A stretch of DNA of 64,000 nucleotides, taken from an uncultured Prochlorococcus sp. Lineage in GTDB: Bacteria; Cyanobacteriota; Cyanobacteriia; PCC-6307; Cyanobiaceae. Of this stretch, positions 34,431 to 42,707 are shown in pieces. Where the stretch lies: positions 124,001 through 188,000 of the forward strand of contig CACHVD010000001.1 in assembly GCA_902583265.1 (NCBI GenBank), written 5' to 3'. Each line of letters starts with the position of its first letter. Positions within the stretch are counted from its first letter, which is position 1. The notes under the pieces were generated by a model. It searched no databases, had not been told where the DNA came from, and saw only the letters and a program-made list of their open reading frames with translations. The position numbers and the translations under genes were made by a program.

Positions 34431-34637
34431 TTATTTAGGAGAATTGCTTGGATAAAGCTTCTGAATTTTATTTTTCTGAATTTCTATTTTTCTTTGTTTA
34501 TATTTTTTTGCCATTATTTTTCTGATAAATAATTGTGGGATAAGCCAGACTAATGCAATAGCTATAGCCATGAAAGCAGGATTTCTCCACGTTAACCTAA
34601 TAATCTCTTGTATAAATTCTTGATTGAAAATTTCCAT
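34431..34637 (-). CDS. Small membrane protein with basic tail
   Basis: A 68-residue protein: one helix (NPAFMAIAIALVWLIPQLFI, 19-38) then a strongly basic stretch KKYKQRKIEIQKNKIQK. Orientation with the basic tail in the cytoplasm is predicted by the positive-inside rule. Function unknown. Confidence 0.58.
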   Translation of the reverse strand: MEIFNQEFIQEIIRLTWRNPAFMAIAIALVWLIPQLFIRKIMAKKYKQRKIEIQKNKIQKLYPSNSPK

Positions 34638-34810
34638 ACATTAAATTTTGATGATAAAAATATCTCTGCTTTATTTTTAAAATTCTTTTGTATTCTAGAA
34701 GTTATTATAACCTTAATAATTTTTATAAGGAATTTTATAAATTTTTTCTTTTTCTAGTTTGTTTTTTATATATTTGAATTTAGATTAATTTTTTATTTTT
34801 TAGTTTAGAG

Positions 34811-35476
34811 ATGTCGACTTATCTAATTACAGGATCAAATAGGGGTATTGGATTAGAACTATGTAGGCAAATTCATAAGAGGGGAGATAACGTAATAGCA
34901 ACGTGTAGGAAAGCTTCAAAAGAACTAAGAGATTTAGGAGTGAGAATTGAAGAGAATATAGAAATTTCTTCTGATAAGTCAATAACAAATTTGCTTAAAA
35001 AATTATCTGGAGTTAACTTAGATTGCTTAATTCATAATGCAGGAATTTATGAATTTAATTCTTTCGAAAACTTAGATAAAAAAAGTATTTTGCGTCAATT
35101 TGAAGTCAATGCATTGAGCCCAATATGTATGACTCAATCACTTAAACATCTTTTAAAAAGATCTTCTAAAGTTGCTTTTATCACAAGTAGAATGGGATCT
35201 ATTGATGATAATACATCAGGAAGTTCTTACGGTTACAGGATGTCTAAAGTCGCGCTGTCGATGGCAGCAAAATCTCTTTCCATAGATTTATCAAGAGAAG
35301 ATATTTATGTAGCTATTTTGCATCCTGGGTTAGTGAGTACAAGAATGACTAGCTTTACAAGAAATGGGATTAGTCCTGAAGAATCAGTAAATGGCCTTTT
35401 AAAACGTATTGATTCTTTAAATAAGAATAACTCTGGTTCGTTTTGGCATGCCAACGGAGAAGTTTTGCCCTGGTAA
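34811..35476 (+). CDS. Short-chain dehydrogenase/reductase
   Basis: A 221-residue classical SDR. The cofactor motif TGSNRGIGLELC is at residues 7-18, HNAG at about 75-78, and the catalytic Ser, Tyr and Lys are in ITSRMG...SYGYRMSK (Tyr near 138, Lys near 142). PGLVSTRM follows. It resembles C-factor-like short SDRs. The C-terminus is short but the active site is complete. The substrate is unknown. It is the largest enzyme gene in its part of the island. Confidence 0.88.
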   Translation: MSTYLITGSNRGIGLELCRQIHKRGDNVIATCRKASKELRDLGVRIEENIEISSDKSITNLLKKLSGVNLDCLIHNAGIYEFNSFENLDKKSILRQFEVNALSPICMTQSLKHLLKRSSKVAFITSRMGSIDDNTSGSSYGYRMSKVALSMAAKSLSIDLSREDIYVAILHPGLVSTRMTSFTRNGISPEESVNGLLKRIDSLNKNNSGSFWHANGEVLPW

Positions 35477-35608
35477 TATTTTAGACTTTGTATTAAAAAG
35501 GTTTATATCGTTAATTTGTTAAAAAACTTTTAAATTTTTAACGAATTTCTTACCTTGTTCAATTTTTTTGGTTAACTTTAAAAAAACATTAGTAAAGGAG
35601 GTGATTCA

Positions 35609-35731
35609 TTGTCGTATCTACCGAAAAATGCGGTTATCAAAGGGGCCGTGAATTCAGTATCTTCATCACATTCATTGGTCTCTTTTTCTTTAATTAAGAA
35701 AAAAGGTTTTATTATAAATAGATTTATATAA
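35609..35731 (+). CDS. Small protein behind an exceptionally strong Shine-Dalgarno
   Basis: A 40-codon frame starting at TTG, (M)SYLPKNAVIKGAVNSVSSS then HSLVSFSLIKKKGF. The leader AAAGGAGGTGATTCA is complementary to about 12 bases of the 16S 3' tail. A strong terminator (35753-35788) closes the unit. The peptide is Ser-rich with no known domain. A TTG start paired with a near-perfect ribosome site is notable. Confidence 0.5.
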   Translation: MSYLPKNAVIKGAVNSVSSSHSLVSFSLIKKKGFIINRFI

Positions 35732-35752
35732 ATCAATCACTTAATAATCAAT

Positions 35753-35788
35753 AGCTCTGCATCTCAAATAGTTGCAGAGCTTTTTTTT
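35753..35788 (+). terminator. Strong Rho-independent terminator
   Basis: AGCTCTGCA (35753-35761) and TGCAGAGCT (35773-35781) form a perfect 9-bp stem, followed by at least eight T. It ends the short 35609-35731 transcript. Confidence 0.9.
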
Positions 35789-35816
35789 GACTTTAAGTAG
35801 TCTTTGAAAATTTAAT

Positions 35817-35918
35817 CTATCTTTTTTGGCCGAAATAAATTAATGCTAAAAAAGATAAAGTGCTTACTAAAGCGATTAAATACCACCCAGTTGAAGAGTT
35901 GCTAGTTACTTCCGTCAT
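35817..35918 (-). CDS. Single-helix microprotein, gene 4 of an overlapping chain
   Basis: A 33-residue frame, MTEVTSNSSTGWYLIALVST then LSFLALIYFGQKR: one membrane helix. Its start overlaps the preceding stop by 4 bp (ATGA). Last of four coupled minus-strand genes from 36492. Confidence 0.5.
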   Translation of the reverse strand: MTEVTSNSSTGWYLIALVSTLSFLALIYFGQKR

Positions 35919-36010
35919 TTATTCTGATTTTTGTCTGTGAAATTTATTATTTGTGTAAAAACAACAATTGATGCCATTAAAAAAACTAAAAGTATGTAAG
36001 TTACGTTCAT
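35915..36010 (-). CDS. Single-helix microprotein, gene 3 of the chain
   Basis: A 31-residue frame, MNVTYILLVFLMASIVVFTQ then IINFTDKNQNK: one helix and a polar tail. Its ATG abuts the stop of the 84-aa gene, and it overlaps the next gene by 4 bp. Confidence 0.5.
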   Translation of the reverse strand: MNVTYILLVFLMASIVVFTQIINFTDKNQNK

Positions 36011-36265
36011 TTATAGAAAAATGCTAACTATTAAAAAGATTAATCCTAAAACTACCGTAACAATTGCTCCATCAACTAATAAGTCTTTCCATGTATAACT
36101 TTTGAGCATCTTTGTTTTATCTTCTTCACTCATGAGGTTGTTCAACCACTTCCAATCTAAAAGCTGTGTCATTGCAACGCCAAAAATTAAATGACCAATC
36201 AAAATACCAATTAGATCAATCCTAGAAATATCTTTAGTGAAACTTGTAATAATAAAAAAATCCAC
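36011..36265 (-). CDS. Small membrane protein, gene 2 of the chain
   Basis: An 84-residue protein with two membrane segments (about 17-36 and 64-83) separated by a charged loop (DWKWLNNLMSEEDKTKMLKS). It starts within the stop codon of the upstream gene (1 bp overlap). Function unknown. Confidence 0.6.
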   Translation of the reverse strand: MDFFIITSFTKDISRIDLIGILIGHLIFGVAMTQLLDWKWLNNLMSEEDKTKMLKSYTWKDLLVDGAIVTVVLGLIFLIVSIFL

Positions 36266-36492
36266 TAGCTTTTTTCTTTATTAGATAAAGCTCCTCCTTC
36301 ATCTTTGTATTTTTCCCAAGCTTCACTTATTTTTGCTTTAGAGAAATTTTTTTTCACCTCAGAGAATTTATCTTTGAGGTTATTAAAACTGTTTGCTAAT
36401 TCTTTTTTTGTTGGTTTATCAAGAAAGTTTGATGTTAATTTCCATAAATACCAGCTACTAGCTAGAAGAAGGATTAATCCCAGTAATTGCAT
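36265..36492 (-). CDS. Small membrane-anchored helical protein, gene 1 of the chain
   Basis: A 75-residue protein: N-terminal helix (LLGLILLLASSWYLWKL) then a Lys/Glu-rich amphipathic stretch (FNNLKDKFSEVKKNFSKAK) likely to form a coiled coil. It heads the overlapping four-gene chain. Function unknown. Confidence 0.6.
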   Translation of the reverse strand: MQLLGLILLLASSWYLWKLTSNFLDKPTKKELANSFNNLKDKFSEVKKNFSKAKISEAWEKYKDEGGALSNKEKS

Positions 36493-36572
36493 ATAAGTTT
36501 CTTACTATCCTACAACTTTTTAATTGATTTCGATTAATTAATTTAATACCAATAGAAGATTCTAATGTTCAA

Positions 36573-36728
36573 TCAAAATTTTAACCAGTGAAAAAATATC
36601 CTATCAAGCAACCAAATAGTTAAACCCCCTTCTAGGAATGCAAGCCAGTACATACCATAATCTGAAAAACCCATTTGCTCTTTGACTGTCTTAATTAATT
36701 TTTTATGAGCTTTTATGAGATCTTTCAT
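36573..36728 (-). CDS. Small membrane-associated protein
   Basis: A 51-residue frame, MKDLIKAHKKLIKTVKEQMG with an aromatic hydrophobic C-terminal segment (YWLAFLEGGLTIWLL). Basic amphipathic N-terminus then one hydrophobic segment. Function unknown. Confidence 0.5.
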   Translation of the reverse strand: MKDLIKAHKKLIKTVKEQMGFSDYGMYWLAFLEGGLTIWLLDRIFFHWLKF

Positions 36729-36746
36729 TAATAAATCAAATTTGTT

Positions 36747-36998
36747 TTAAAGCTTTAGATTTTCTTTAATTAAGAAACCCTTCCCATAACAAGATAAACA
36801 GGTTTTCGTTTCGTCTATTGAAACCCGTAAAAACCCAACTCCATTGCATCTAAAGCAGTTCACTTTAGTGGTTGAGTATAGCTTTGACTTGATTTTAGCA
36901 GCACGATTTAAGTAAAAAACAGTTTCTTTACGGCCGTTAGCTTGAGCAGCTTTATTTAAAAGCTTTTTGTAATTGACTTTTAGTTCTTGATTATTCAT
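36747..36998 (-). CDS. GRKE module fused to DnaJ-type zinc finger
   Basis: An 83-residue protein. Residues 10-42 match the GRKE module (KAAQANGRKETVFYLNRAAK) of 23216-23509 and the remnant at 27447. Residues 48-77 hold CFRCNGVGF and CLSCYGKGF, a paired CxxCxGxG zinc site as in the DnaJ cysteine-rich domain. It could bind a client or partner protein. Function unknown. Confidence 0.65.
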   Translation of the reverse strand: MNNQELKVNYKKLLNKAAQANGRKETVFYLNRAAKIKSKLYSTTKVNCFRCNGVGFLRVSIDETKTCLSCYGKGFLIKENLKL

Positions 36999-37287
36999 CT
37001 TTTTGTAGAAACTATGGTGCTTTTACAGGGAAAACTGATGTTAAATAATCTAAACAAAATTTAGAGTTTTCCTTTAATATTTCTAATCTGATCTCTAACT
37101 GAGATCTAATTAATATAACTAGGATTTATTTTATATGTTTTGCGCAAAGTGTATAAATTTGGATATTTAATAGAAACTTTATAATTGAAAACTTAAAATT
37201 TATAGATAATTCAAAAAATATTATTTCGTTTTAATAAGGAAGTTAAGAAAATTTATCTTTTAAAAAATAAATTTGCGTTCTACTGAA

Positions 37288-37527
37288 TCAACCAGCTTTT
37301 TTAAGGTTTTTTACTAAAAAATCATTTTCATTAGTAAGTACTTCGAGATTAGATTTTTTCAATACTTCTTTGGCTTCTGGAATTAAAATTTTTTTTGTCT
37401 TATTTGTTTTCATAAAACTTAAAATTAAATTCTTAAACGACAGCAAAATCATAGTGATCCCCAAAAAAAATTGTGGATAGTTTTTCTTAAAAAAAGATAA
37501 TATTTTATTTTGCACATAGAAATTCAA
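37288..37527 (-). CDS. Small membrane protein
   Basis: A 79-residue protein with a hydrophobic stretch at about 20-38 (QFFLGITMILLSFKNLILSF) and a charged C-terminal half ending NLKKAG. No domain recognised. One of three DnaA-box-like 9-mers lies inside its 5' part. Confidence 0.48.
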   Translation of the reverse strand: MNFYVQNKILSFFKKNYPQFFLGITMILLSFKNLILSFMKTNKTKKILIPEAKEVLKKSNLEVLTNENDFLVKNLKKAG

Positions 37528-37582
37528 ATTTAATCAACATATTGTGGAAAACCCTGTTGAAAAACTCTTAAAAAGTGGATAA
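37472..37582 (+). other. Cluster of three DnaA-box-like 9-mers
   Basis: TGTGGATAG (37472-37480), TGTGGAAAA (37543-37551) and AGTGGATAA (37574-37582), each one mismatch from TGTGGATAA, all in the same orientation within 111 bp. No origin-associated gene is nearby. The following 37583-37944 is AT-rich and otherwise empty to my eye. Confidence 0.35.
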
Positions 37583-37944
37583 CTCTTCGGGAGCATTATC
37601 AAAACTAGCTTTTCTAGAAAACTTTTTAAGTATTAATACTTCATCAAAAAAAACTAAATATAGTTTAAAAAGTCACAAAATCTCTTGTCATAACAGTGGG
37701 ATCATTACTTTTTAAAAAAGATAAAATATCTATTTAAGAAGCTCATGTTGATAGAAAATTTAAAGAGTTTTTTCCTCGTGATGTATCAATTTGAAAATTA
37801 AGGTGAAGAATAATCAATCTAAACTTGAAATTTTTAATTTTTGCCTTATGTAATCAAAAAATTGTTTAATTCGGTTTTCTCTATGGAAATATTTCTCAAA
37901 CCTGAAATTAACCAAATAGATTAAAAGCACTTTAGAAAACTCAA

Positions 37945-38181
37945 ATGACGGAAGAAAAAAAAGATTCAAAAAAATGTTCTGGAAAGAAAAACATCATGTT
38001 CGCCTATGGTTTTATACAACTCGGTTCTAGTTTCGTATCTGCAATAGCATTAGCTGCAATTGCTTTTGGATTCTGTTCAGTAAAAAAAGAGTCTAAACTT
38101 TTCAACAAGTGTGTTGCCGAAATTATTGACGATGGAGGTACTATTTCTGAGGCAGTAAGGTATTGCAATGGTGGCAATTAA
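37945..38181 (+). CDS. Small membrane protein with cysteines
   Basis: A 78-residue protein: Lys-rich N-terminus, one helix (QLGSSFVSAIALAAIAFGFC, about 30-49), then a periplasmic-type tail with CVAEIIDDGGTISEAVRYC. The tail resembles the short CV..I..GG.S...A...C motif of other island proteins. Function unknown. Confidence 0.6.
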   Translation: MTEEKKDSKKCSGKKNIMFAYGFIQLGSSFVSAIALAAIAFGFCSVKKESKLFNKCVAEIIDDGGTISEAVRYCNGGN

Positions 38182-38203
38182 AAATCCATTACAAATAAAT
38201 TAA

Positions 38204-38446
38204 ATGGATTCAGCATTTGATTTGATCATTGATTCTTTAAAAGATGAACCAATTGGAGAAACTGACCATTTCATTTGGTTCATAACTGATATTGGTATTG
38301 TTGCCCTTTTTAAAAGAGATCATAACATTAAAACTTGTAGTTCAAATGTCGAGAATGAGGCTAATAAAATAGGGTTGGATATTACTAAAGAAGAAAAAGA
38401 GTTACTTAAAATAAAAGAGAAACATCTTTTCTTGTTCTATTCATGA
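38204..38446 (+). CDS. Small hypothetical protein
   Basis: An 80-residue soluble protein, MDSAFDLIIDSLKDEPIGET, with an alpha/beta pattern. It begins 22 bp after the preceding gene on the same strand, possibly co-transcribed. Function unknown. Confidence 0.55.
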   Translation: MDSAFDLIIDSLKDEPIGETDHFIWFITDIGIVALFKRDHNIKTCSSNVENEANKIGLDITKEEKELLKIKEKHLFLFYS

Positions 38447-38466
38447 CCTAGAATTAAATTCTTGAT

Positions 38467-38661
38467 TTAGAAAGATGGCTCTAGGTTAAATTCCGGCTCG
38501 TTAACAATGCTTTCACTAATTAATTCGTAAGTCAGATCTTTATTTAGGGCATTTATATAAGACGTATAAAGTTTTCCCCAAACAAATTCGAATTCATCTT
38601 TACTTAAATTCTTGAAAAGAATCTCCCCTTTGAAGTAAATGTGATAAGAATCATTCATCAT
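38467..38661 (-). CDS. Small hypothetical protein
   Basis: A 64-residue acidic protein, MMNDSYHIYFKGEILFKNLS then EFEFVWGKLYTSYINAL. The compact beta/alpha pattern recurs in picocyanobacterial orphan proteins; I cannot name a domain. Convergent with 38204-38446. Confidence 0.58.
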   Translation of the reverse strand: MMNDSYHIYFKGEILFKNLSKDEFEFVWGKLYTSYINALNKDLTYELISESIVNEPEFNLEPSF

Positions 38662-38756
38662 AGAAAGTAAATCTTAACCTTTTTAACGCAGTTACACATG
38701 CATGTAGTATTAGGTGCTACTAAAAAGAAATTTATATTTTGGAGTTAGAAATACTT

Positions 38757-39068
38757 TTAGACTATCCGTGTATTCATTTTTTGTTTTTTGAATAATCCGA
38801 CTGTCTCATCAAGATCCATACAAGGCTGAATACTTATATCCATTAATCTTCTCCATGGATGCCATTGCTTCCAAATTGTCTCAAGAGAATCTGCACTCAC
38901 TACTGAATGTCCAATCCCATTTTGAACCATAAAAATCCAAGAATGAACCTCATAGTTTTCAGGTCTGTTTTGGGGACCACCTGATTCGTACCAATTAATT
39001 AGCATTTCGGCACCTTCTTCTTGATCCTCGCCATCTGTAAATTCGTATGAAATTAAATACCTTTGCAT
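38757..39068 (-). CDS. DUF3303-like protein
   Basis: A 103-residue soluble protein: MQRYLISYEFTDGEDQEEGA, then YEVHSWIFMVQNGIGHSVV and LETIWKQWHPW. The alternating pattern and WHPWxxxMDI segment fit the small alpha/beta family DUF3303. Function unknown. Confidence 0.58.
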   Translation of the reverse strand: MQRYLISYEFTDGEDQEEGAEMLINWYESGGPQNRPENYEVHSWIFMVQNGIGHSVVSADSLETIWKQWHPWRRLMDISIQPCMDLDETVGLFKKQKMNTRIV

Positions 39069-39351
39069 ATCGATTTTTTTTAAAATCTCTAAACTATCTT
39101 AACTCTAGATTTAAATATTGCCTCCCAATTTAATTAATGCTATGAAGTTTATAGAGGTGATTGTTTTAAATGGCCGAAAGATTTGGAAAAATTAAAAAGA
39201 ATATTTTGACTAATTTATCTTTTATAAATAAGACAATTTTGAAGTATTTTCAAAATCATGATCTGTTCGTATAGATCCAGTTAACAGATAAAATTTGATA
39301 CGTTTTAAAATACCTTAAATTAGTTAGCATATTTGTACTTTAAAGATACTA

Positions 39352-39750
39352 ATGATAAATAAACCAATAATAAATAAAAAGGATCAAAGCGATCCAATTG
39401 ATAATTTAGAGTATGAAAAAGTTCTAGAAGAAGAAATAATTAATTCGTACGAAAGTAAATTTCAGAAAGATACTGAAGAAGGTATTAAAAAAATTAAATT
39501 CTACAGACTTAAAAGAACTCCATTAGAAATATTAAATAGATCATTTTTCTTTTTCTTTATTGGAAGTTTTCTTTTCTCTTTGTTTTTAGCTTATTCAGAA
39601 AGTAAGTTATGGTTCATACTTTATGTAATAAGTGCATTGTCATGTGTTTTCTATACTCCTAATAGAAAGGCACTTAAAGAATTAATAGCAGCTTGGCCGA
39701 ATATAGAAGATCTCATTAAAGGGAGGAGTATGTGGAGAAAAGGCAAGTAA
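39352..39750 (+). CDS. Hypothetical membrane protein
   Basis: A 132-residue protein with a charged N-terminal half and two hydrophobic helices (about 67-82 and 86-101: FFFFFIGSFLFSLFLAYSES, LWFILYVISALSCVFY). The C-terminal tail is basic. No family recognised. Confidence 0.6.
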   Translation: MINKPIINKKDQSDPIDNLEYEKVLEEEIINSYESKFQKDTEEGIKKIKFYRLKRTPLEILNRSFFFFFIGSFLFSLFLAYSESKLWFILYVISALSCVFYTPNRKALKELIAAWPNIEDLIKGRSMWRKGK

Positions 39751-39847
39751 ATAGATTATGAAACCGTTAATTTCATTTAAAAAATGGTTACTAAATATCC
39801 TTGTGCCATACATCGAGGGCACCAACAAGAAAAAAAGAGGATAAAAA

Positions 39848-39985
39848 ATGAGTTTAATAAAGGTTGGAATTATTGTTGAAATTTTTTTGTTTGTAGGAGT
39901 TTTTTTATGGGTCAGGAAACTAAATAGTAAACAAAGTAGGCAACCATCTCTATCAAAAAAAACAATAAAAAATCTCAAATTTTAG
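39848..39985 (+). CDS. Small single-helix protein
   Basis: A 45-residue frame, MSLIKVGIIVEIFLFVGVFL then a basic tail (WVRKLNSKQSRQPSLSKKT). Typical one-helix plus basic tail layout. Function unknown. Confidence 0.45.
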   Translation: MSLIKVGIIVEIFLFVGVFLWVRKLNSKQSRQPSLSKKTIKNLKF

Positions 39986-40105
39986 GATTTTGATCACAAA
40001 ATAAGGAATCTCAATAAAGAAATCAAATTTATGGGAAAATTCAGTACTTTTTTCTCTCACTTTGTATGTGAAATCGGTTAGAACATCTAATAGTTCTTAA
40101 AAAAT

Positions 40106-40459
40106 ATGGTTTCCTCCATTCAAGGTCTTGCTCCAATAACCAATCCATTAAACAGTGTCTTAATAGAAAAGAAACTAATAAATGTTGATCAGAAGTTTAT
40201 TCAACTTGTTTCCCTGGCAGAAGGGTTACCTAGGACAGAAGTTATTGAAAGTGGAAGGAACTATTGGAGAGGTGTTTGTAGAAGCTTGATTTTTAGATTT
40301 CCTGATGATCTTGAAATTTTGAAGCTTGATGTAAGAAGTTATGTAGATAGATCAAAAGGAATTATTCAGATAAGATCTGCAGCAAGATTAGGGCAATCAG
40401 ATTTAGGCGTTAATCTAAGAAGAGTGGAATACTTGTTTAATCAATTAGAAAAATTTTAA
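40106..40459 (+). CDS. DUF1499 family protein
   Basis: A 117-residue protein. The end IIQIRSAARLGQSDLGVNLR (near 91-110) and the VDRSKG segment are characteristic of DUF1499, widespread in cyanobacteria and plants. It has no signal peptide and is unusually short at the N-terminus. Function unknown. Confidence 0.75.
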   Translation: MVSSIQGLAPITNPLNSVLIEKKLINVDQKFIQLVSLAEGLPRTEVIESGRNYWRGVCRSLIFRFPDDLEILKLDVRSYVDRSKGIIQIRSAARLGQSDLGVNLRRVEYLFNQLEKF

Positions 40460-40536
40460 TTAATCTATTTTTTATAAATTTAAGGTTCTTTTTACTAAAT
40501 AGGTGTGCTTTAATTCATAAGAATATTTGAAATGCC

Positions 40537-40668
40537 ATGGTAAAGATAATCTTAGTAGGAATCATTGTCGCGCTTGTATATTCTCAACCTGACCTTCGTC
40601 TTACGGTAGCTGATTGGTTAAAAGCAGCTTCTGATTTTCTAATTGAATCGGTACAAGTAAAACCTTGA
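40537..40668 (+). CDS. Small membrane-anchored protein
   Basis: A 43-residue frame, MVKIILVGIIVALVYSQPDL then RLTVADWLKAASDFLIESVQ. N-terminal helix and amphipathic C-terminal helix. The MxKIILVGIIVALxYSQPDLRxT style is familiar from picocyanobacterial small proteins, so I consider it real. Confidence 0.55.
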   Translation: MVKIILVGIIVALVYSQPDLRLTVADWLKAASDFLIESVQVKP

Positions 40669-40851
40669 ATAAATTTTTAAAGAAGCATTAAAAAAGACCT
40701 GAGACACTAATTATTTGTTTAACGCATAGAGCTACGAAAATAAATATTATTATTCTGCTAAATATATATTTCACTTAAACAAATAAATAGTTTTAGGAAC
40801 ATAATAGAAAATTTTTTTGAAATTTTTGAATAGTTAACGATAATAAGGATT

Positions 40852-41907
40852 ATGAAGCTTAGATTATTTGAGTTCTATTTTATTAAAGACTATTTAAGGC
40901 CTTGGTTTGGTCTTATTTATTCTTTATTTTTTCTGTTTTTTTTAGGTGCAATTGGCTATCGAATAACAGAAGGATGGGAATGGAGTGATTGCTTATGGAT
41001 GGTTCTAATCACAATAACCACTATTGGTTTTGGAGAAGTTCAACCTTTAAGTCCTGAAGGCAGGATCGTAACTGTTTTAGTAATCGTTGGCGGATTGATC
41101 TTTATTCAATTTACTTTTCAAAAAGCTGTTAGATTATTCGAATCCGGCTATTTTCAAAGAGTAAACGAATTACGTTTTAAAAGACTTCTTAGAAAAATGG
41201 AAAATCATGTAATTTTGTGCGGATATGGGAGGGTAGGACAGGAAATATCAAACCAAATAAAAACGCAAAATATTCCAATTATTGTTGTAGAAAGCGATGA
41301 AGATAGAAAAAAGATTGCCGAGGAAAATGGTTTAGAAGTGCTTTGCGCTGATGCAACTCTTGATGAGACTTTAAAACTGGCAGGATTAGAAAAATGCAAA
41401 AGTTTGGTTGTTACCTTACCTAATGATGCTGCTAATTTATATGTTGTTTTGAGTGCCAAAGGGATAAGAAGTTCAATTAGAGTAATTGCAAGAGCTGGCA
41501 CTGAAGAAGCTGCAAGTAAATTGAGATTGGCTGGAGCAAGTATAGTTGTAAGCCCTTATATAGCTGCAGGAAGAGCAATGGCATCAATGGCTTTAAGACC
41601 AATAGCTATTGACTTTCTAGATCTGCTTGCAGGAAGTGAATGTGAAATTGAAGAATTTGAATTAAGTAATGATATTAGTCTTTTTGAAACAGCAGAGAAA
41701 AGATCACTTTCTGAACTCGGAATAGGTAAAAAGAGTGGTGCAAAAATTTTAGCTATTAAAGAGAACGAAAAATTATTTACTAACCCTGGAGGTAATTTCA
41801 TACTTCAACCAGGTCAGGTTTTAATAGCATTTGGTAGTAAAGAACAGCTTAATATTTTGAACGGTTTATTAGGAAATCTTGTCGTGGCAGTAGAGTTATT
41901 AAAATAG
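40852..41907 (+). CDS. Two-helix potassium channel with RCK/TrkA-N domains
   Basis: A 351-residue channel subunit. Two membrane helices flank a pore loop with the selectivity filter TTIGFGE (about 62-68). The RCK N domain begins VILCGYGRVGQEIS (about 119-132) and binds nucleotide; a TrkA-C-like domain (ISLFETAEKRSLSELGIG) ends the chain. It is expected to form a tetrameric, ligand-gated K+ channel in the cytoplasmic membrane. GFG replaces the commoner GYG filter, which is seen in some prokaryotic channels. Confidence 0.9.
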   Translation: MKLRLFEFYFIKDYLRPWFGLIYSLFFLFFLGAIGYRITEGWEWSDCLWMVLITITTIGFGEVQPLSPEGRIVTVLVIVGGLIFIQFTFQKAVRLFESGYFQRVNELRFKRLLRKMENHVILCGYGRVGQEISNQIKTQNIPIIVVESDEDRKKIAEENGLEVLCADATLDETLKLAGLEKCKSLVVTLPNDAANLYVVLSAKGIRSSIRVIARAGTEEAASKLRLAGASIVVSPYIAAGRAMASMALRPIAIDFLDLLAGSECEIEEFELSNDISLFETAEKRSLSELGIGKKSGAKILAIKENEKLFTNPGGNFILQPGQVLIAFGSKEQLNILNGLLGNLVVAVELLK

Positions 41908-42178
41908 ATAGATCGAGATTCAGAATTAATTGCTAAATTGATTGTGGGTGGAATAAATTAAATGTTAAATCTATATTGTTATTACCATAACCAAATTCTG
42001 AAGAGGAAAAGCTAAACTAAAAAGTATAAAAAATGATGAGAAAATTAATTAAAAATTTATTTGAAATTAATTATTTTGTGATTGGTTTTTGAAAATAATT
42101 TAATTTCTTAAAGATAACTTTTTCTTAAATTATTTTTAAATTTCATATGACATAAATATAGATAATTGAATAATCTTA

Positions 42179-42580
42179 ATGCATATTAATGATGCAGTGT
42201 TTTTAGAGGATTTATGCCCTAAGCTCAAATTAAGATTTTGGCGAAAGTCTATTCATACTTTTACCGACAAAAGATGTATATATTGCGGAAAACCTTCAGA
42301 ATCTATTGATCATATATTGCCACGAAGTCAAGGAGGATTAAATTTAACAGAAAATTGTGTTCCAGCTTGTCTTTCATGCAATGGAGACAAATCAGATGAG
42401 AATGTTTTTGATTGGTATAGAAAGAAAAAATTTTATGATCCTAGAAGGGCAATGGCTATTAGGGCATGGTTAGAGGGAGACTTAAGATTATCTATAAGAT
42501 TATTACAATGGGCTAATCAAGAAATTAAGGAAAATAAAGCAAATTTTGAACAAAAAGAATCCAATCTAGAAGCTGCTTAA
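42179..42580 (+). CDS. HNH endonuclease domain protein
   Basis: A 133-residue protein with a complete HNH motif: CIYCG (35-39), DHILPRSQGG (about 44-53), ENCVPACLSCNGDKSD (about 59-74). The zinc-binding CxxC pairs and the catalytic His are present. The C-terminal part (YDPRRAMAIRAWLEGDLRLS) is a helical extension seen in cyanobacterial relatives. Substrate DNA and role are unknown; a homing or repair role cannot be told. Confidence 0.86.
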   Translation: MHINDAVFLEDLCPKLKLRFWRKSIHTFTDKRCIYCGKPSESIDHILPRSQGGLNLTENCVPACLSCNGDKSDENVFDWYRKKKFYDPRRAMAIRAWLEGDLRLSIRLLQWANQEIKENKANFEQKESNLEAA

Positions 42581-42707
42581 ATATCAAAGATAATTAAGTT
42601 AATGGAATATATTAAATATAAACTAAGAGAAAAACATAAAAAACTTGAAGAAGAAAATATTATCTTCTAAATGAAAAGCTCACCACTTGCACCGCAATTT
42701 TAAATAC

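Noticed and set aside
39171-39275. 34-codon frame MAERFGKIKKNILTNLSFIN
   Set aside because: No ribosome site or recognisable pattern; could be real but not supportable.
42602-42670. 22-codon Lys/Glu-rich frame after the HNH gene
   Set aside because: Too short and low-complexity to support.
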